The position numbers were made by a program, and so were the translations under genes. A DNA stretch of 17,539 bases, from positions 1 to 17,539 of the forward strand of contig DASZUI010000291.1 in the NCBI GenBank assembly GCA_035547675.1, written 5' to 3'. The notes below the pieces were generated by a model. That model ran no database searches. It was not told the origin of the DNA and saw only the letters and a program-made list of their open reading frames with translations. Shown here in pieces: positions 6,492 to 12,943 of the stretch; the first letter of the stretch is position 1; every line of letters starts with the position of its first letter. The stretch is from DASZTU01 sp035547675. Its GTDB lineage: Bacteria > Pseudomonadota > Alphaproteobacteria > Rhizobiales > Devosiaceae.

Positions 6492-7639
6492 CCTCCCATG
6501 CCTTCACCGGCGCCCGCCTGTTCGACGGCGAGCGCTGGCACGACGAGTCCGCCCTGCTGCTGGGCGATGACGGCGTTGCCGGAATCGTGCCCGCGAGCGA
6601 GGCCGGCGCCGATGCGGTCCGGCTGGACGGCGGCATGCTGGTGCCCGGCTTCCTCGACCTGCAGGTCAATGGCGGCGGCGGCATCCTGCTGAACGATTCC
6701 CCGACCGTCGAAGGCCTCGCCACCATCTGCGCCGCGCAGGCGCCCTATGGCGTGACGGCGCTGCTGCCGACCCTCATTACCGATACCCGCGAAATCACCG
6801 CCGCCACCATTGCCGCCGGTATCGCCGCGGCCGAGGCCGGGCTCCCCGGCTTTCTGGGCCTCCACCTCGAGGGCCCGCATCTCTCGCTCGCCCGCAAGGG
6901 CGCGCACGATCCGGCCCTGATCCGGCCGATGGACGGGGCCGACCTTGCGGCCCTCGTCGCCGCCCGGCCGAAACTGCCCAATCTCCTGGCGACGGTTGCG
7001 GCCGAAACGGTCGATCCGCAGCAGATCGCGCGACTCTCCGCCGCCGGCATCGTCGTCAGCATCGGCCATTCCGATGCCGGCTATGCGGCGGTCGAAGCAG
7101 CGGCCGGGGCAGGGGCCACAATGGCCACCCACCTCTTCAACGCCATGAGCCAGATCGGCAATCGCGAGCCGGGTGTTGCCGGCGCCGCCATTTCGGACGG
7201 CCGGCTCCATGCGGGCCTCATCGCCGACGGCATCCATGTGCACCCCGAAACCATCGGCATCGCACTTCGCGCCAAGCGCGGCCCCGGCCGCATCTTCCTC
7301 GTGACCGACGCCATGGCGGTCGCCGGCACCGATCTCGCCAGCTTCACCCTAAACGGCCGCACCATCCACCGCGCCAATGGCGCGCTCCGCCTTGAGGACG
7401 GCACGCTGGCCGGCGCCGACCTTGCCATGATCGACGCCATCCGCTTCATGCACCGCACCATCGGCCTGACGCTCGAGGAATCGCTGCGCATGGCCACGGT
7501 CTATCCCGCCGAAGCCATCGGCGTTTCCGCGCGCCACGGCCGGCTGGGGCAGGGCAGCGCCGCGGATTTCGTGCACCTCTCGGATGATTTGCAGGTGCGC
7601 GGCACCTGGATCGGGGGCAGGCAGGTATTCGCGGCGTAA
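6488..7639 (+). CDS. nagA: N-acetylglucosamine-6-phosphate deacetylase
   Basis: A 383-residue amidohydrolase-fold enzyme that removes acetate from GlcNAc-6-P, giving GlcN-6-P for the adjacent NagB-II. Conserved parts are 'PGFLDLQVNGGGG' (53-65), the metal ligand Glu128 in 'HLEGPHLS', His194 in 'SIGHSDA', His215 in 'ATHLFNAM', substrate His250 in 'DGIHVHPE' and catalytic Asp274 in 'VTDAMA'. Length is normal and all expected residues are present, so it should be active. Start overlaps the nagB-II stop (ATGA) without needing its own ribosome site. It ends the operon; an inverted pair of palindromic repeats follows before the convergent SDR gene. Confidence 0.95.
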   Translation: MTSHAFTGARLFDGERWHDESALLLGDDGVAGIVPASEAGADAVRLDGGMLVPGFLDLQVNGGGGILLNDSPTVEGLATICAAQAPYGVTALLPTLITDTREITAATIAAGIAAAEAGLPGFLGLHLEGPHLSLARKGAHDPALIRPMDGADLAALVAARPKLPNLLATVAAETVDPQQIARLSAAGIVVSIGHSDAGYAAVEAAAGAGATMATHLFNAMSQIGNREPGVAGAAISDGRLHAGLIADGIHVHPETIGIALRAKRGPGRIFLVTDAMAVAGTDLASFTLNGRTIHRANGALRLEDGTLAGADLAMIDAIRFMHRTIGLTLEESLRMATVYPAEAIGVSARHGRLGQGSAADFVHLSDDLQVRGTWIGGRQVFAA

Positions 7640-7650
7640 GCGCGCGTTGC

Positions 7651-7739
7651 TGGATTCCGGCTTTCGCCGGAATGACACGGTGGAATTTGGCAGGACTTCG
7701 TCCCGCTCCCGGCGTCATTCCGGCGAAGGCCGGAATCCA
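7651..7739. repeat. Inverted pair of 26-bp palindromic repeats between convergent genes
   Basis: Two 26-base units, 7651-7676 and 7714-7739, are inverted copies with one mismatch. Each forms its own hairpin with a 7-bp stem TTCCGGC/GCCGGAA (7655-7672 with loop TTTC; 7718-7735 with loop GAAG), and the two could also pair together into a long stem. The unit belongs to a common class of intergenic repeats in proteobacteria (general knowledge). Lying between the nagA and SDR stop codons it may stop transcription from both sides. Confidence 0.85.
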
Positions 7740-7766
7740 TGACGAGCACGGTGGTCCGGGCGAGCC

Positions 7767-8504
7767 TCAGCCCCGCCCGATATAGGGCATGTTGGTCGCC
7801 ATGATGGTCATGAACTGCACGTTCGCTTCGAGCGGCAGGCCGGCCATGTAGACGATGGCGTCGACGACGTGGCGAACGTCGAAGGTGGGCTCCTGCCGCA
7901 TTTCGCCATCGGCCTGCAGCATGCCGCGGCTCATGTCCCTGGTCATGTCGGTCAATGTATTGCCGATGTCGATCTGCCCGCAGGCGATGTTGAACGCCCG
8001 GCCATCCAGCGAAATCGCCTTGGTCAGCCCGGTAATCGCATGCTTGGTGGCAGTATAGGAGGCGGCCCCCGGCCGGGGGACATAGGCGGAAATCGAGCCG
8101 TTATTGACGATGCGGCCACCCTGCGGCGACTGGTCCCGCATGGCGCGGAACGCCTCGCGCGCCACGTAGAAGGCACCGTTGAGATTGGTATCGACCATTT
8201 CGCGCCAGATCCCGAGGTCGAAATCGCCGAAATTGGTGGTCGGCGCGAAGCGCCCTGCATTGTTGAACACGAAATCGATCCGCCCGAAGGCCTGCCGCAC
8301 CGCGGCGAAGAAGCGCGCCACGTCCTCCGCATCGGTGACGTCGCAACGCTCCGCCAGCGCCAGCCCGCCCTCCGCCTTCACGGCGGCGAGCTCGGCCTCG
8401 CGCCGCCCGCATATGGCAACCGTGTAGCCCGCCCTGGCGAGCCCGATGGCCGAAGCCCGGCCTATTCCCGACGTGCCCCCGGTGACGATGGCGACCTTTG
8501 GCAT
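7767..8504 (-). CDS. Short-chain dehydrogenase/reductase (SDR)
   Basis: A 245-residue classical SDR oxidoreductase. The NAD(P)-binding 'TGGTSGIG' is at residues 8-15, 'CDVTD' at 54-58, 'NNAG' at 81-84, and the catalytic triad is Ser137 ('NNGSIS'), Tyr150 and Lys154 in 'YTATK', with Asn107 in 'TNLNG'. 'ICGRRE' after the second strand, with basic residues, hints at NADP(H). The tail 'FMTIMATNMPYIGRG' is that of SDRs in the YdfG-like/sorbitol-dehydrogenase-like groups, but the substrate cannot be read from sequence. The ATG at 8504 has GGAGGAG 4-5 bases upstream. It is convergent with nagA and divergent from the porin gene, and shows no functional link with either. Confidence 0.9.
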   Translation of the reverse strand: MPKVAIVTGGTSGIGRASAIGLARAGYTVAICGRREAELAAVKAEGGLALAERCDVTDAEDVARFFAAVRQAFGRIDFVFNNAGRFAPTTNFGDFDLGIWREMVDTNLNGAFYVAREAFRAMRDQSPQGGRIVNNGSISAYVPRPGAASYTATKHAITGLTKAISLDGRAFNIACGQIDIGNTLTDMTRDMSRGMLQADGEMRQEPTFDVRHVVDAIVYMAGLPLEANVQFMTIMATNMPYIGRG

Positions 8505-8550
8505 CCGCTCCTCCCTTGTTCGTCTGTCGCTATAGAGGTGGGGCGGAGCA

Positions 8551-8573
8551 CCGGGTCAAGCCCGGCCATCACG
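8551..8573. repeat. Short dispersed palindrome (CCGGGTCAAGCCCGG type)
   Basis: The hairpin CCGGG-TCAAG-CCCGG (8551-8565) continues as CCATCACG. A second copy with the same loop and continuation is at 13932-13950. Both lie upstream of minus-strand genes. This looks like one of the genome's dispersed repeat families. Confidence 0.55.
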
Positions 8574-8618
8574 ATGGGAAGGGCCGAAGCGCCTCCCGGG
8601 TCGCGCCGACCTGTTTCC

Positions 8619-8652
8619 ATTGCCACAATCGGCCGGCGTCAATTGTGGCAAT
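8619..8652. promoter_or_regulatory. Paired dyad, candidate regulator-binding sites
   Basis: ATTGCCACAAT (8619-8629) and ATTGTGGCAAT (8642-8652) are exact reverse complements. Each is also a small dyad, ATTG-N3-CAAT. Centres are 23 bases apart, about two helical turns. No T-tract follows, so binding sites for a dimeric regulator seem more likely than a terminator. They lie 115-148 bases upstream of the SDR start and about 300 bases upstream of the porin start. Confidence 0.5.
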
Positions 8653-8679
8653 CCCTTACGGTTCGGAGGCAGGAAAACC

Positions 8680-8710
8680 CCCGTTAATCGCGTGTTTACG
8701 CCCGTTAATC
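8680..8710. promoter_or_regulatory. CCCGTTAATC direct repeat, candidate response-regulator site
   Basis: CCCGTTAATC occurs at 8680-8689 and again at 8701-8710, a period of exactly 21 bases or two helical turns. The first copy also forms TTAA-N7-TTTA (8684-8698), one base off the CtrA consensus TTAA-N7-TTAA known from alphaproteobacteria. It lies about 245-275 bases upstream of the porin start. Confidence 0.35.
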
Positions 8711-8745
8711 AGGCGTTTCCATCTGTGTGCTGAATCTGCAACAAA

Positions 8746-8819
8746 GGTTGGGCAACCACATTGCAGGGCCGTGATTTGGCCTTTTGTGTGGTTGCGTCGG
8801 GAACCGCCATCGCTAGAGT
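8746..8819 (+). promoter_or_regulatory. Candidate porin promoter with overlapping inverted repeats
   Basis: TTGCGT (8792-8797) and TAGAGT (8814-8819), 16 bases apart, form a passable promoter about 135 bases before the porin start. The -35 box overlaps the right arm of a perfect 9-bp inverted repeat, GCAACCACA (8752-8760) with TGTGGTTGC (8787-8795). That repeat in turn shares its left arm with a second hairpin, GGTTG (8746-8750) with CAACC (8753-8757). No better promoter was seen, but the assignment is weak. Confidence 0.3.
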
Positions 8820-8854
8820 GATTACTGCGAATCCATGCATGGGATCGTTTGTCG

Positions 8855-8927
8855 GTCGCAACGCGACGGCAACACACTGCACCACGATAGTGTGGTCGCG
8901 TTTCGGCAACCGCCGGTTTACTCCGGC
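8855..8927 (+). other. Structured 5' leader of the porin mRNA
   Basis: Three short perfect hairpins follow each other between the candidate promoter and the ribosome site: GTCGC/GCGAC (8855-8867), ACCAC/GTGGT (8881-8896) and GCCGG/CCGGC (8912-8927). Such folding could protect an abundant mRNA or hold a small-RNA target. The ribosome site GGAGG (8944-8948) stays outside the hairpins. Confidence 0.45.
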
Positions 8928-8954
8928 ACAGATGACTGACTTTGGAGGTCAATA

Positions 8955-10535
8955 ATGAAAATCAAGAGCCTGCTTCTGGGTTCTCTTGCTGTGGCGGGTC
9001 TTGCGACCGGCGCCAATGCGGCGGACCTGGCTAAGGGCGCGCTGACGTCGCTTGACGTCTGCGATGCTCTCGGCCTTTCGGGTCTGACGATTTCTTCCGA
9101 TACGGACTGCCTGCAGATCAGCGGTTCGGTGAGCTACCAGTTTGCCTGGGGTGACTACAAGTACGGCCATTCCGGTCTCGGCATCATCCGTACCCCGGAT
9201 GATAACGTCCGCATTCCGCTCCCGGGCGACGCTGGCTCTACCACGGGCCGGTCGAACGACTGGGACAGCCAGGTCATCGCGTACCTGACGGCGGTCGGTA
9301 CGGCCGACTCCGACTTTGGCCCGGCCAAGGTCGTCGTCACCCTGAAGAGCGAGCAGTACCGTCACTCGGCCAATGGCTTTGGTTGGTACGACGGCGACGA
9401 CACCGGCGGCGCCACCACGGCCTACCACTTCGGCGGCAGCGACGGCAGCCAGAAGGGCATCTTCGCCGCTACGACCGGCGATTGGCAGGAAGGCCCGTCG
9501 GGCAGCGTGATCATCGACAAGGCCTATGTGTCTGTCGGCGACTCGACGATTCTGACGGCTGGTAAGACCGGCTCGGTTGCCAACACCGATGACGACACCC
9601 CGCTGAACTATCTCGGCCTGTTCAACTCGGACAACGTCGGCACGGGCGTTCTCTGGTCGGTTGCCGGCGGCGCTGGCGGTTCGACCTATGGTGGCACCGA
9701 CGGTTCGGGCGCCGACATCCAGACCGGCGGTCACTCGATCCAGGTCGTGTCCTCGCTCGGCAACGGCATCACCCTCAAGGGCGGCCTCGAAGATCTGCAG
9801 GACAAGAACCCGGCTCGCGCCGGTACCGCTGTCGGCGTGATCTCCTATGCCGGCGACAACCTCACGGCTCACCTGACCCTCATCGAGGCCGGTATCCTCG
9901 ACGGGACGAGCACCGTGACCGCCTACCATGCCGGCTTCACCGGCACGTTCAACAACTTCAAGCTCGTGGCCGCCATCGCCGGCGACTCCACTGGCTACTA
10001 CGACGGCTTGGCGTCGGCTCAGGTTGGGCTCGACATGTTCAAGCTGGCGGCGTCGGTTGAAGCCACGCACAACAGCTCGAGCGCGACGCCGTTTGGCGCG
10101 GCCTTCGGCGCTGGTGCCAATGGCATCGGCTACGGCCTGTCGGCCAGCTTCGCCGTCTCCGATGGCGTGTCCATCAACCTCGGCGGCCGTTACTTCGACG
10201 GCGACACCAGCGTGGCTGGCGACGAGGGCTACCAGGTCGCTGCCTCTCTCGTGGCCGCGATCACCGATACGCTCACTCTGACGGGCGAAATCGGCGTCTA
10301 CGGTTCGGACACGATCATCAACAACAACGGCATCGCGCCCGGCAGCACCGTGTTCTCCCCGATCTCGGGTGGTGCGGCTACGCTCAGCGGTCCTGGTTCG
10401 TGGTACTCCACGGGCTATGGCGCTGCGTCTGTGGCTTGGGCCCCGGGCGGCGGCTTCACCTCGTCCCTCAAGGGCGAAGTGTACGGCAACGGTGCCTACC
10501 GCGCGACGTTCAACGCGGCCAAGAAGTTCCAGTAA
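8955..10535 (+). CDS. Outer-membrane porin, PF02530-like
   Basis: A 526-residue beta-barrel porin, probably a major outer-membrane protein for diffusion of small solutes. A signal peptide with 'KIKSLLLGSLAVAGLATGANA' (shown as residues 2-22, cleavage after Ala22) is followed by 'LDVCDALG' and 'SDTDCLQISGSVSYQF', the paired-cysteine N-terminus (Cys36, Cys52) typical of the alphaproteobacterial porin family. Alternating hydrophobic strands with Gly/Asp/Ser-rich loops run to the end. It is longer than most PF02530 members, and ends in Phe-Gln rather than a terminal aromatic. GGAGG lies 6 bases before the ATG. Codons such as GGT, GCT and TCT are more frequent than in neighbouring genes, consistent with high expression. 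It is monocistronic: long leader, strong terminator. Confidence 0.88.
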   Translation: MKIKSLLLGSLAVAGLATGANAADLAKGALTSLDVCDALGLSGLTISSDTDCLQISGSVSYQFAWGDYKYGHSGLGIIRTPDDNVRIPLPGDAGSTTGRSNDWDSQVIAYLTAVGTADSDFGPAKVVVTLKSEQYRHSANGFGWYDGDDTGGATTAYHFGGSDGSQKGIFAATTGDWQEGPSGSVIIDKAYVSVGDSTILTAGKTGSVANTDDDTPLNYLGLFNSDNVGTGVLWSVAGGAGGSTYGGTDGSGADIQTGGHSIQVVSSLGNGITLKGGLEDLQDKNPARAGTAVGVISYAGDNLTAHLTLIEAGILDGTSTVTAYHAGFTGTFNNFKLVAAIAGDSTGYYDGLASAQVGLDMFKLAASVEATHNSSSATPFGAAFGAGANGIGYGLSASFAVSDGVSINLGGRYFDGDTSVAGDEGYQVAASLVAAITDTLTLTGEIGVYGSDTIINNNGIAPGSTVFSPISGGAATLSGPGSWYSTGYGAASVAWAPGGGFTSSLKGEVYGNGAYRATFNAAKKFQ

Positions 10536-10558
10536 TCTGCTGGCACTACGCTTTGGGA

Positions 10559-10590
10559 AAGGCCCGGCAAATGCCGGGCCTTTTCTTTTG
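10559..10590 (+). terminator. Intrinsic terminator of the porin gene
   Basis: A 10-bp perfect stem, AAGGCCCGGC (10559-10568) with GCCGGGCCTT (10573-10582) and an AAAT loop, is followed by TTTTCTTTT. It begins 24 bases after the porin stop codon. Confidence 0.93.
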
Positions 10591-10625
10591 CGCCCCTATC
10601 GCGGCGCACGCCATCGCCGAGCCGA

Positions 10626-10730
10626 GAGCGTTTTCAGGAAAGGTGGTTCCACTTTTCCGGTTCGAAAACGCGACAACTCAAGAACTTAGAGCTCGCGTTC
10701 TGACTCAGTCAGAACGTGGAATGCTCTAAG
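10626..10730. repeat. Large palindromic intergenic repeat
   Basis: The first part (10629-10671) forms GCGTTTTC/GAAAACGC around an inner stem GGAAAGGTGG/CCACTTTTCC with one G-T pair. The second part is CTTAGAGC (10685-10692)/GCTCTAAG (10723-10730) around a perfect 10-bp stem CGTTCTGACT/AGTCAGAACG (10696-10716) with a one-base centre. From general knowledge, repeats beginning AGAGCGTTTTC are widespread between genes in Hyphomicrobiales. It lies between the porin terminator and the next gene. Confidence 0.8.
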
Positions 10731-10866
10731 CGCACGATCTTGCTCCCGCACAAATCACTCACCCGGCAATTGCCCGCACGGCAAACGCCCCTCGGGCAAA
10801 CCCGGCGCCGTTGCGCCGCCTGCGCCCTCGATTGCTCCACAGGAAGGCTATCTGCCTCCCCCGAGA

Positions 10867-10895
10867 TTCCGCCGCCGGCGAATCTGCTCTAGATA
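10867..10895 (+). promoter_or_regulatory. Candidate promoter of the OmpA-like gene
   Basis: TTCCGC (10867-10872) and TAGATA (10890-10895) are 17 bases apart and lie 42 bases before the ATG at 10937. The match to consensus is modest. The remaining DNA from 10731 to 10866 shows nothing I can name. Confidence 0.3.
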
Positions 10896-10936
10896 GACGG
10901 GCGGCGGTGCGGCCGCCGATTCGAAGGGGAGTTGAC

Positions 10937-12925
10937 ATGGGCGGCGGCGGATACAGAACCCGGAAGCTGGCAATCGCGGCCGTGCTGGCGGGAAGCGTGC
11001 TCGCGCCTTCGCCCCCCGCCTTCGCCGCCGGGCTGTCGGCCGCGGCATTGCTCGTCGCGCAGGCCGACGCCGGCAAGCCGGCCGCCCCAGCCGCCAATAG
11101 CACCGCCGATGCCGGCTCTCCCGCCGAGCCCGCGCTGCCGGCAGCTGATCCCTATGTGTGGTCGGCAAGCAAGGCCGCTGACGGATCGATCGCCTTCGCC
11201 GGCGACCTGCCGAGCGGCGACACCCGCGAAACCCTGCTCGACAGCATCGGCGGCACCGTCGCCGATTCCACCGAGCTGGCCTCCGGCGCGCCCGACGATT
11301 TCGCCGCCAATGCCGTCGCGGCCCTCGGCATCCTGGCGGACCTCGACAGCGGCAAGGTCGACTTCGACGGCACGAGCTGGAGCGTCACCGGCAAGGTCGA
11401 CAGCGCCGACAAGGGCGTCGCCGCCCGGGCAGCCTTCAACGCCTCGCCGCTCAAGGCGCTGGGCGCGAGCTATAGCGTCGACGCGCCATCCACCGCCTCC
11501 GCGCCGGCAAAGCCGACCGCCGCCGATACCGGCGCCGCCAAGCCGGTCGCCCAGGCCGCGCCGGCTGCGCCGGCGGCGCCCGCCGTCTCCCCCAATTACG
11601 CCTGGTCGGCGGAAAAGGCCGGGGACGGTACCATCACCTTCAATGGCACGGTGCCCACGCCGGCGCTGAAGAATGTATTGGCCGGCCGCGCCGGCAGCAG
11701 CGAAATCGACAATTCCACCGTCGCGCCCGGCGCCCCGCCGGATTTCGTCGACGGCGCGCTTCATGGCCTCGGCGCGCTGGAGGCCTTGCAATCCGGCAAG
11801 CTGCTTTTCGCGAATGGCGAGTGGAGCCTCGCCGGCCTCGCCAAGGACGACGCGGCCGAAAAGGCCGCCCATGAGGCGCTTGGCGTGATCGACACCAGCC
11901 ATTGGCGTTTCGACATCCGCACGCCGGTCGCCCGGGCCGCCGAACCGCCGGCCGCGCCCGCGCCCGCCGCCGCAAACCCGCCGCAGGAGGCTGCCGCCAC
12001 GCCGGCTCCAACAGCAGCCGCGCCTGCCGCAAATCCGACGCCCGCCCCAACCACGGCAGAAGCGGCCGCGCCTGCCGGGGCGACCAGCACCGGGGCCAGT
12101 ACACCTGCCGCTTCCACTCCAGCCGCCTCCACTCCGGCTGCGCCGGCGCCCGCCGCAAATCCGGCGCCAGTGGCGAGCCCGCCGCCAGCCGCGCCGCCGG
12201 CGCCGCCCTATACCTTCGCCGCCACCAAAACGGCCGATGGCAAGGTCACCCTCACCGGCGATGTGCCGACCGAGGGCGCACGCGGCTATTTCGCCGATTC
12301 GGTCGGCAAGGCCGACGCGTCGCGGCTCACAATCGTGCCCGGCGCGCCCGACGATTTCGTTTCCGGCGCGCTGGCCGGCCTGCCCGAATTGGCCAAGCTC
12401 GAGTCGGGCGAGCTTCGCTTCGACGGCAAATCCTGGTCGCTCAAGGGCCAGGCGGCGACGGCCGATGTGCAGAAGGCCGTTGAGGCGGACATCGCGGCGC
12501 TGCCGGCGGCGCGAGAATGGACGACGGCTATCGAAGGCCCGTCGCCGCTCGACGTCTGCCAGGCGCAGCTGGCGAGCTTCAACGCGGCCAACAGCATCGT
12601 GTTCGATACCCGCACCAATTTCGCCAAGGGCAGCGGCCCGCAGCTCGATGCGCTCGCCAAGCTCCTCGCCGCCTGTCCGGATGCCAAGGTCGACATCGAG
12701 GGGCACACGGATTCGGATGGCGACGCCAAGACGAATCTCGCTTTGTCCGTGGCGCGCGCCGAGGCGGTCGTCGCCGAGCTGGTCAAGCGCGGTGTGGCGC
12801 CGAGCCGGCTCTACGCCATAGGCTATGGCGAGACCGTGCCGCTGGTGCCCAATACCACCAAGGCGAACAAGGCGAAAAACCGCCGCATCGAGATCAAGCT
12901 CGAGGACCCGTCCGTCCCGCAATAG
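10937..12925 (+). CDS. Secreted OmpA-family protein with three BON-like repeats
   Basis: A 662-residue envelope protein. An N-terminal signal ('RKLAIAAVLAGSVLAPSPPAFA') is followed by three related units of about 110 residues starting near Tyr73, Asn220 and Tyr426. Each has the pattern W/F-A-x-K..DG-x-I/V-x-F/L-x-G, then 'GAPDDF' (or GAPPDF), then a second 'G-x-x-W-S-L/V-x-G' strand, suggesting two BON-type subdomains per unit as in mycobacterial ArfA. Ala/Pro-rich linkers join the units. The C-terminal OmpA domain (about 554-662) has 'GHTDSDGD', 'NLALSVARAEAV' and 'KAKNRRIEIKL', with Asp592 and Arg607 at the diaminopimelate-binding spacing, so it should anchor to peptidoglycan. AGGGGAG lies 6 bases before the chosen ATG. 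The role of the repeats is unknown; pore formation is not established. Confidence 0.88.
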   Translation: MGGGGYRTRKLAIAAVLAGSVLAPSPPAFAAGLSAAALLVAQADAGKPAAPAANSTADAGSPAEPALPAADPYVWSASKAADGSIAFAGDLPSGDTRETLLDSIGGTVADSTELASGAPDDFAANAVAALGILADLDSGKVDFDGTSWSVTGKVDSADKGVAARAAFNASPLKALGASYSVDAPSTASAPAKPTAADTGAAKPVAQAAPAAPAAPAVSPNYAWSAEKAGDGTITFNGTVPTPALKNVLAGRAGSSEIDNSTVAPGAPPDFVDGALHGLGALEALQSGKLLFANGEWSLAGLAKDDAAEKAAHEALGVIDTSHWRFDIRTPVARAAEPPAAPAPAAANPPQEAAATPAPTAAAPAANPTPAPTTAEAAAPAGATSTGASTPAASTPAASTPAAPAPAANPAPVASPPPAAPPAPPYTFAATKTADGKVTLTGDVPTEGARGYFADSVGKADASRLTIVPGAPDDFVSGALAGLPELAKLESGELRFDGKSWSLKGQAATADVQKAVEADIAALPAAREWTTAIEGPSPLDVCQAQLASFNAANSIVFDTRTNFAKGSGPQLDALAKLLAACPDAKVDIEGHTDSDGDAKTNLALSVARAEAVVAELVKRGVAPSRLYAIGYGETVPLVPNTTKANKAKNRRIEIKLEDPSVPQ

Positions 12926-12942
12926 CGGCTCCCGCAATAGCG
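12915..12942. repeat. 15-bp tandem duplication at the stop codon
   Basis: TCCCGCAATAGCG occurs at 12915-12927 and 12930-12942, a 15-base period. The TAG stop of the OmpA-like gene (12923-12925) is therefore repeated in frame at 12938-12940, next to the stop of the convergent hydrolase gene. No terminator is visible in the 18-base gap between the two genes. Confidence 0.7.
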
Positions 12943-12943
12943 C

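Noticed and set aside
7651..7739. CRISPR-like repeats
   Set aside because: Only two units, in inverted orientation, each self-palindromic, with no regular spacers and no cas genes.
8656..8952. 98-codon minus-strand frame upstream of the porin
   Set aside because: No good ribosome site, no recognisable motif, and it runs over the inverted repeats and promoter region of the porin.
10889..12937. 682-codon minus-strand open frame opposite the OmpA-like gene
   Set aside because: Low-complexity Arg/Gly translation caused by the Ala/Pro-rich coding strand; no signal, motif or ribosome site.
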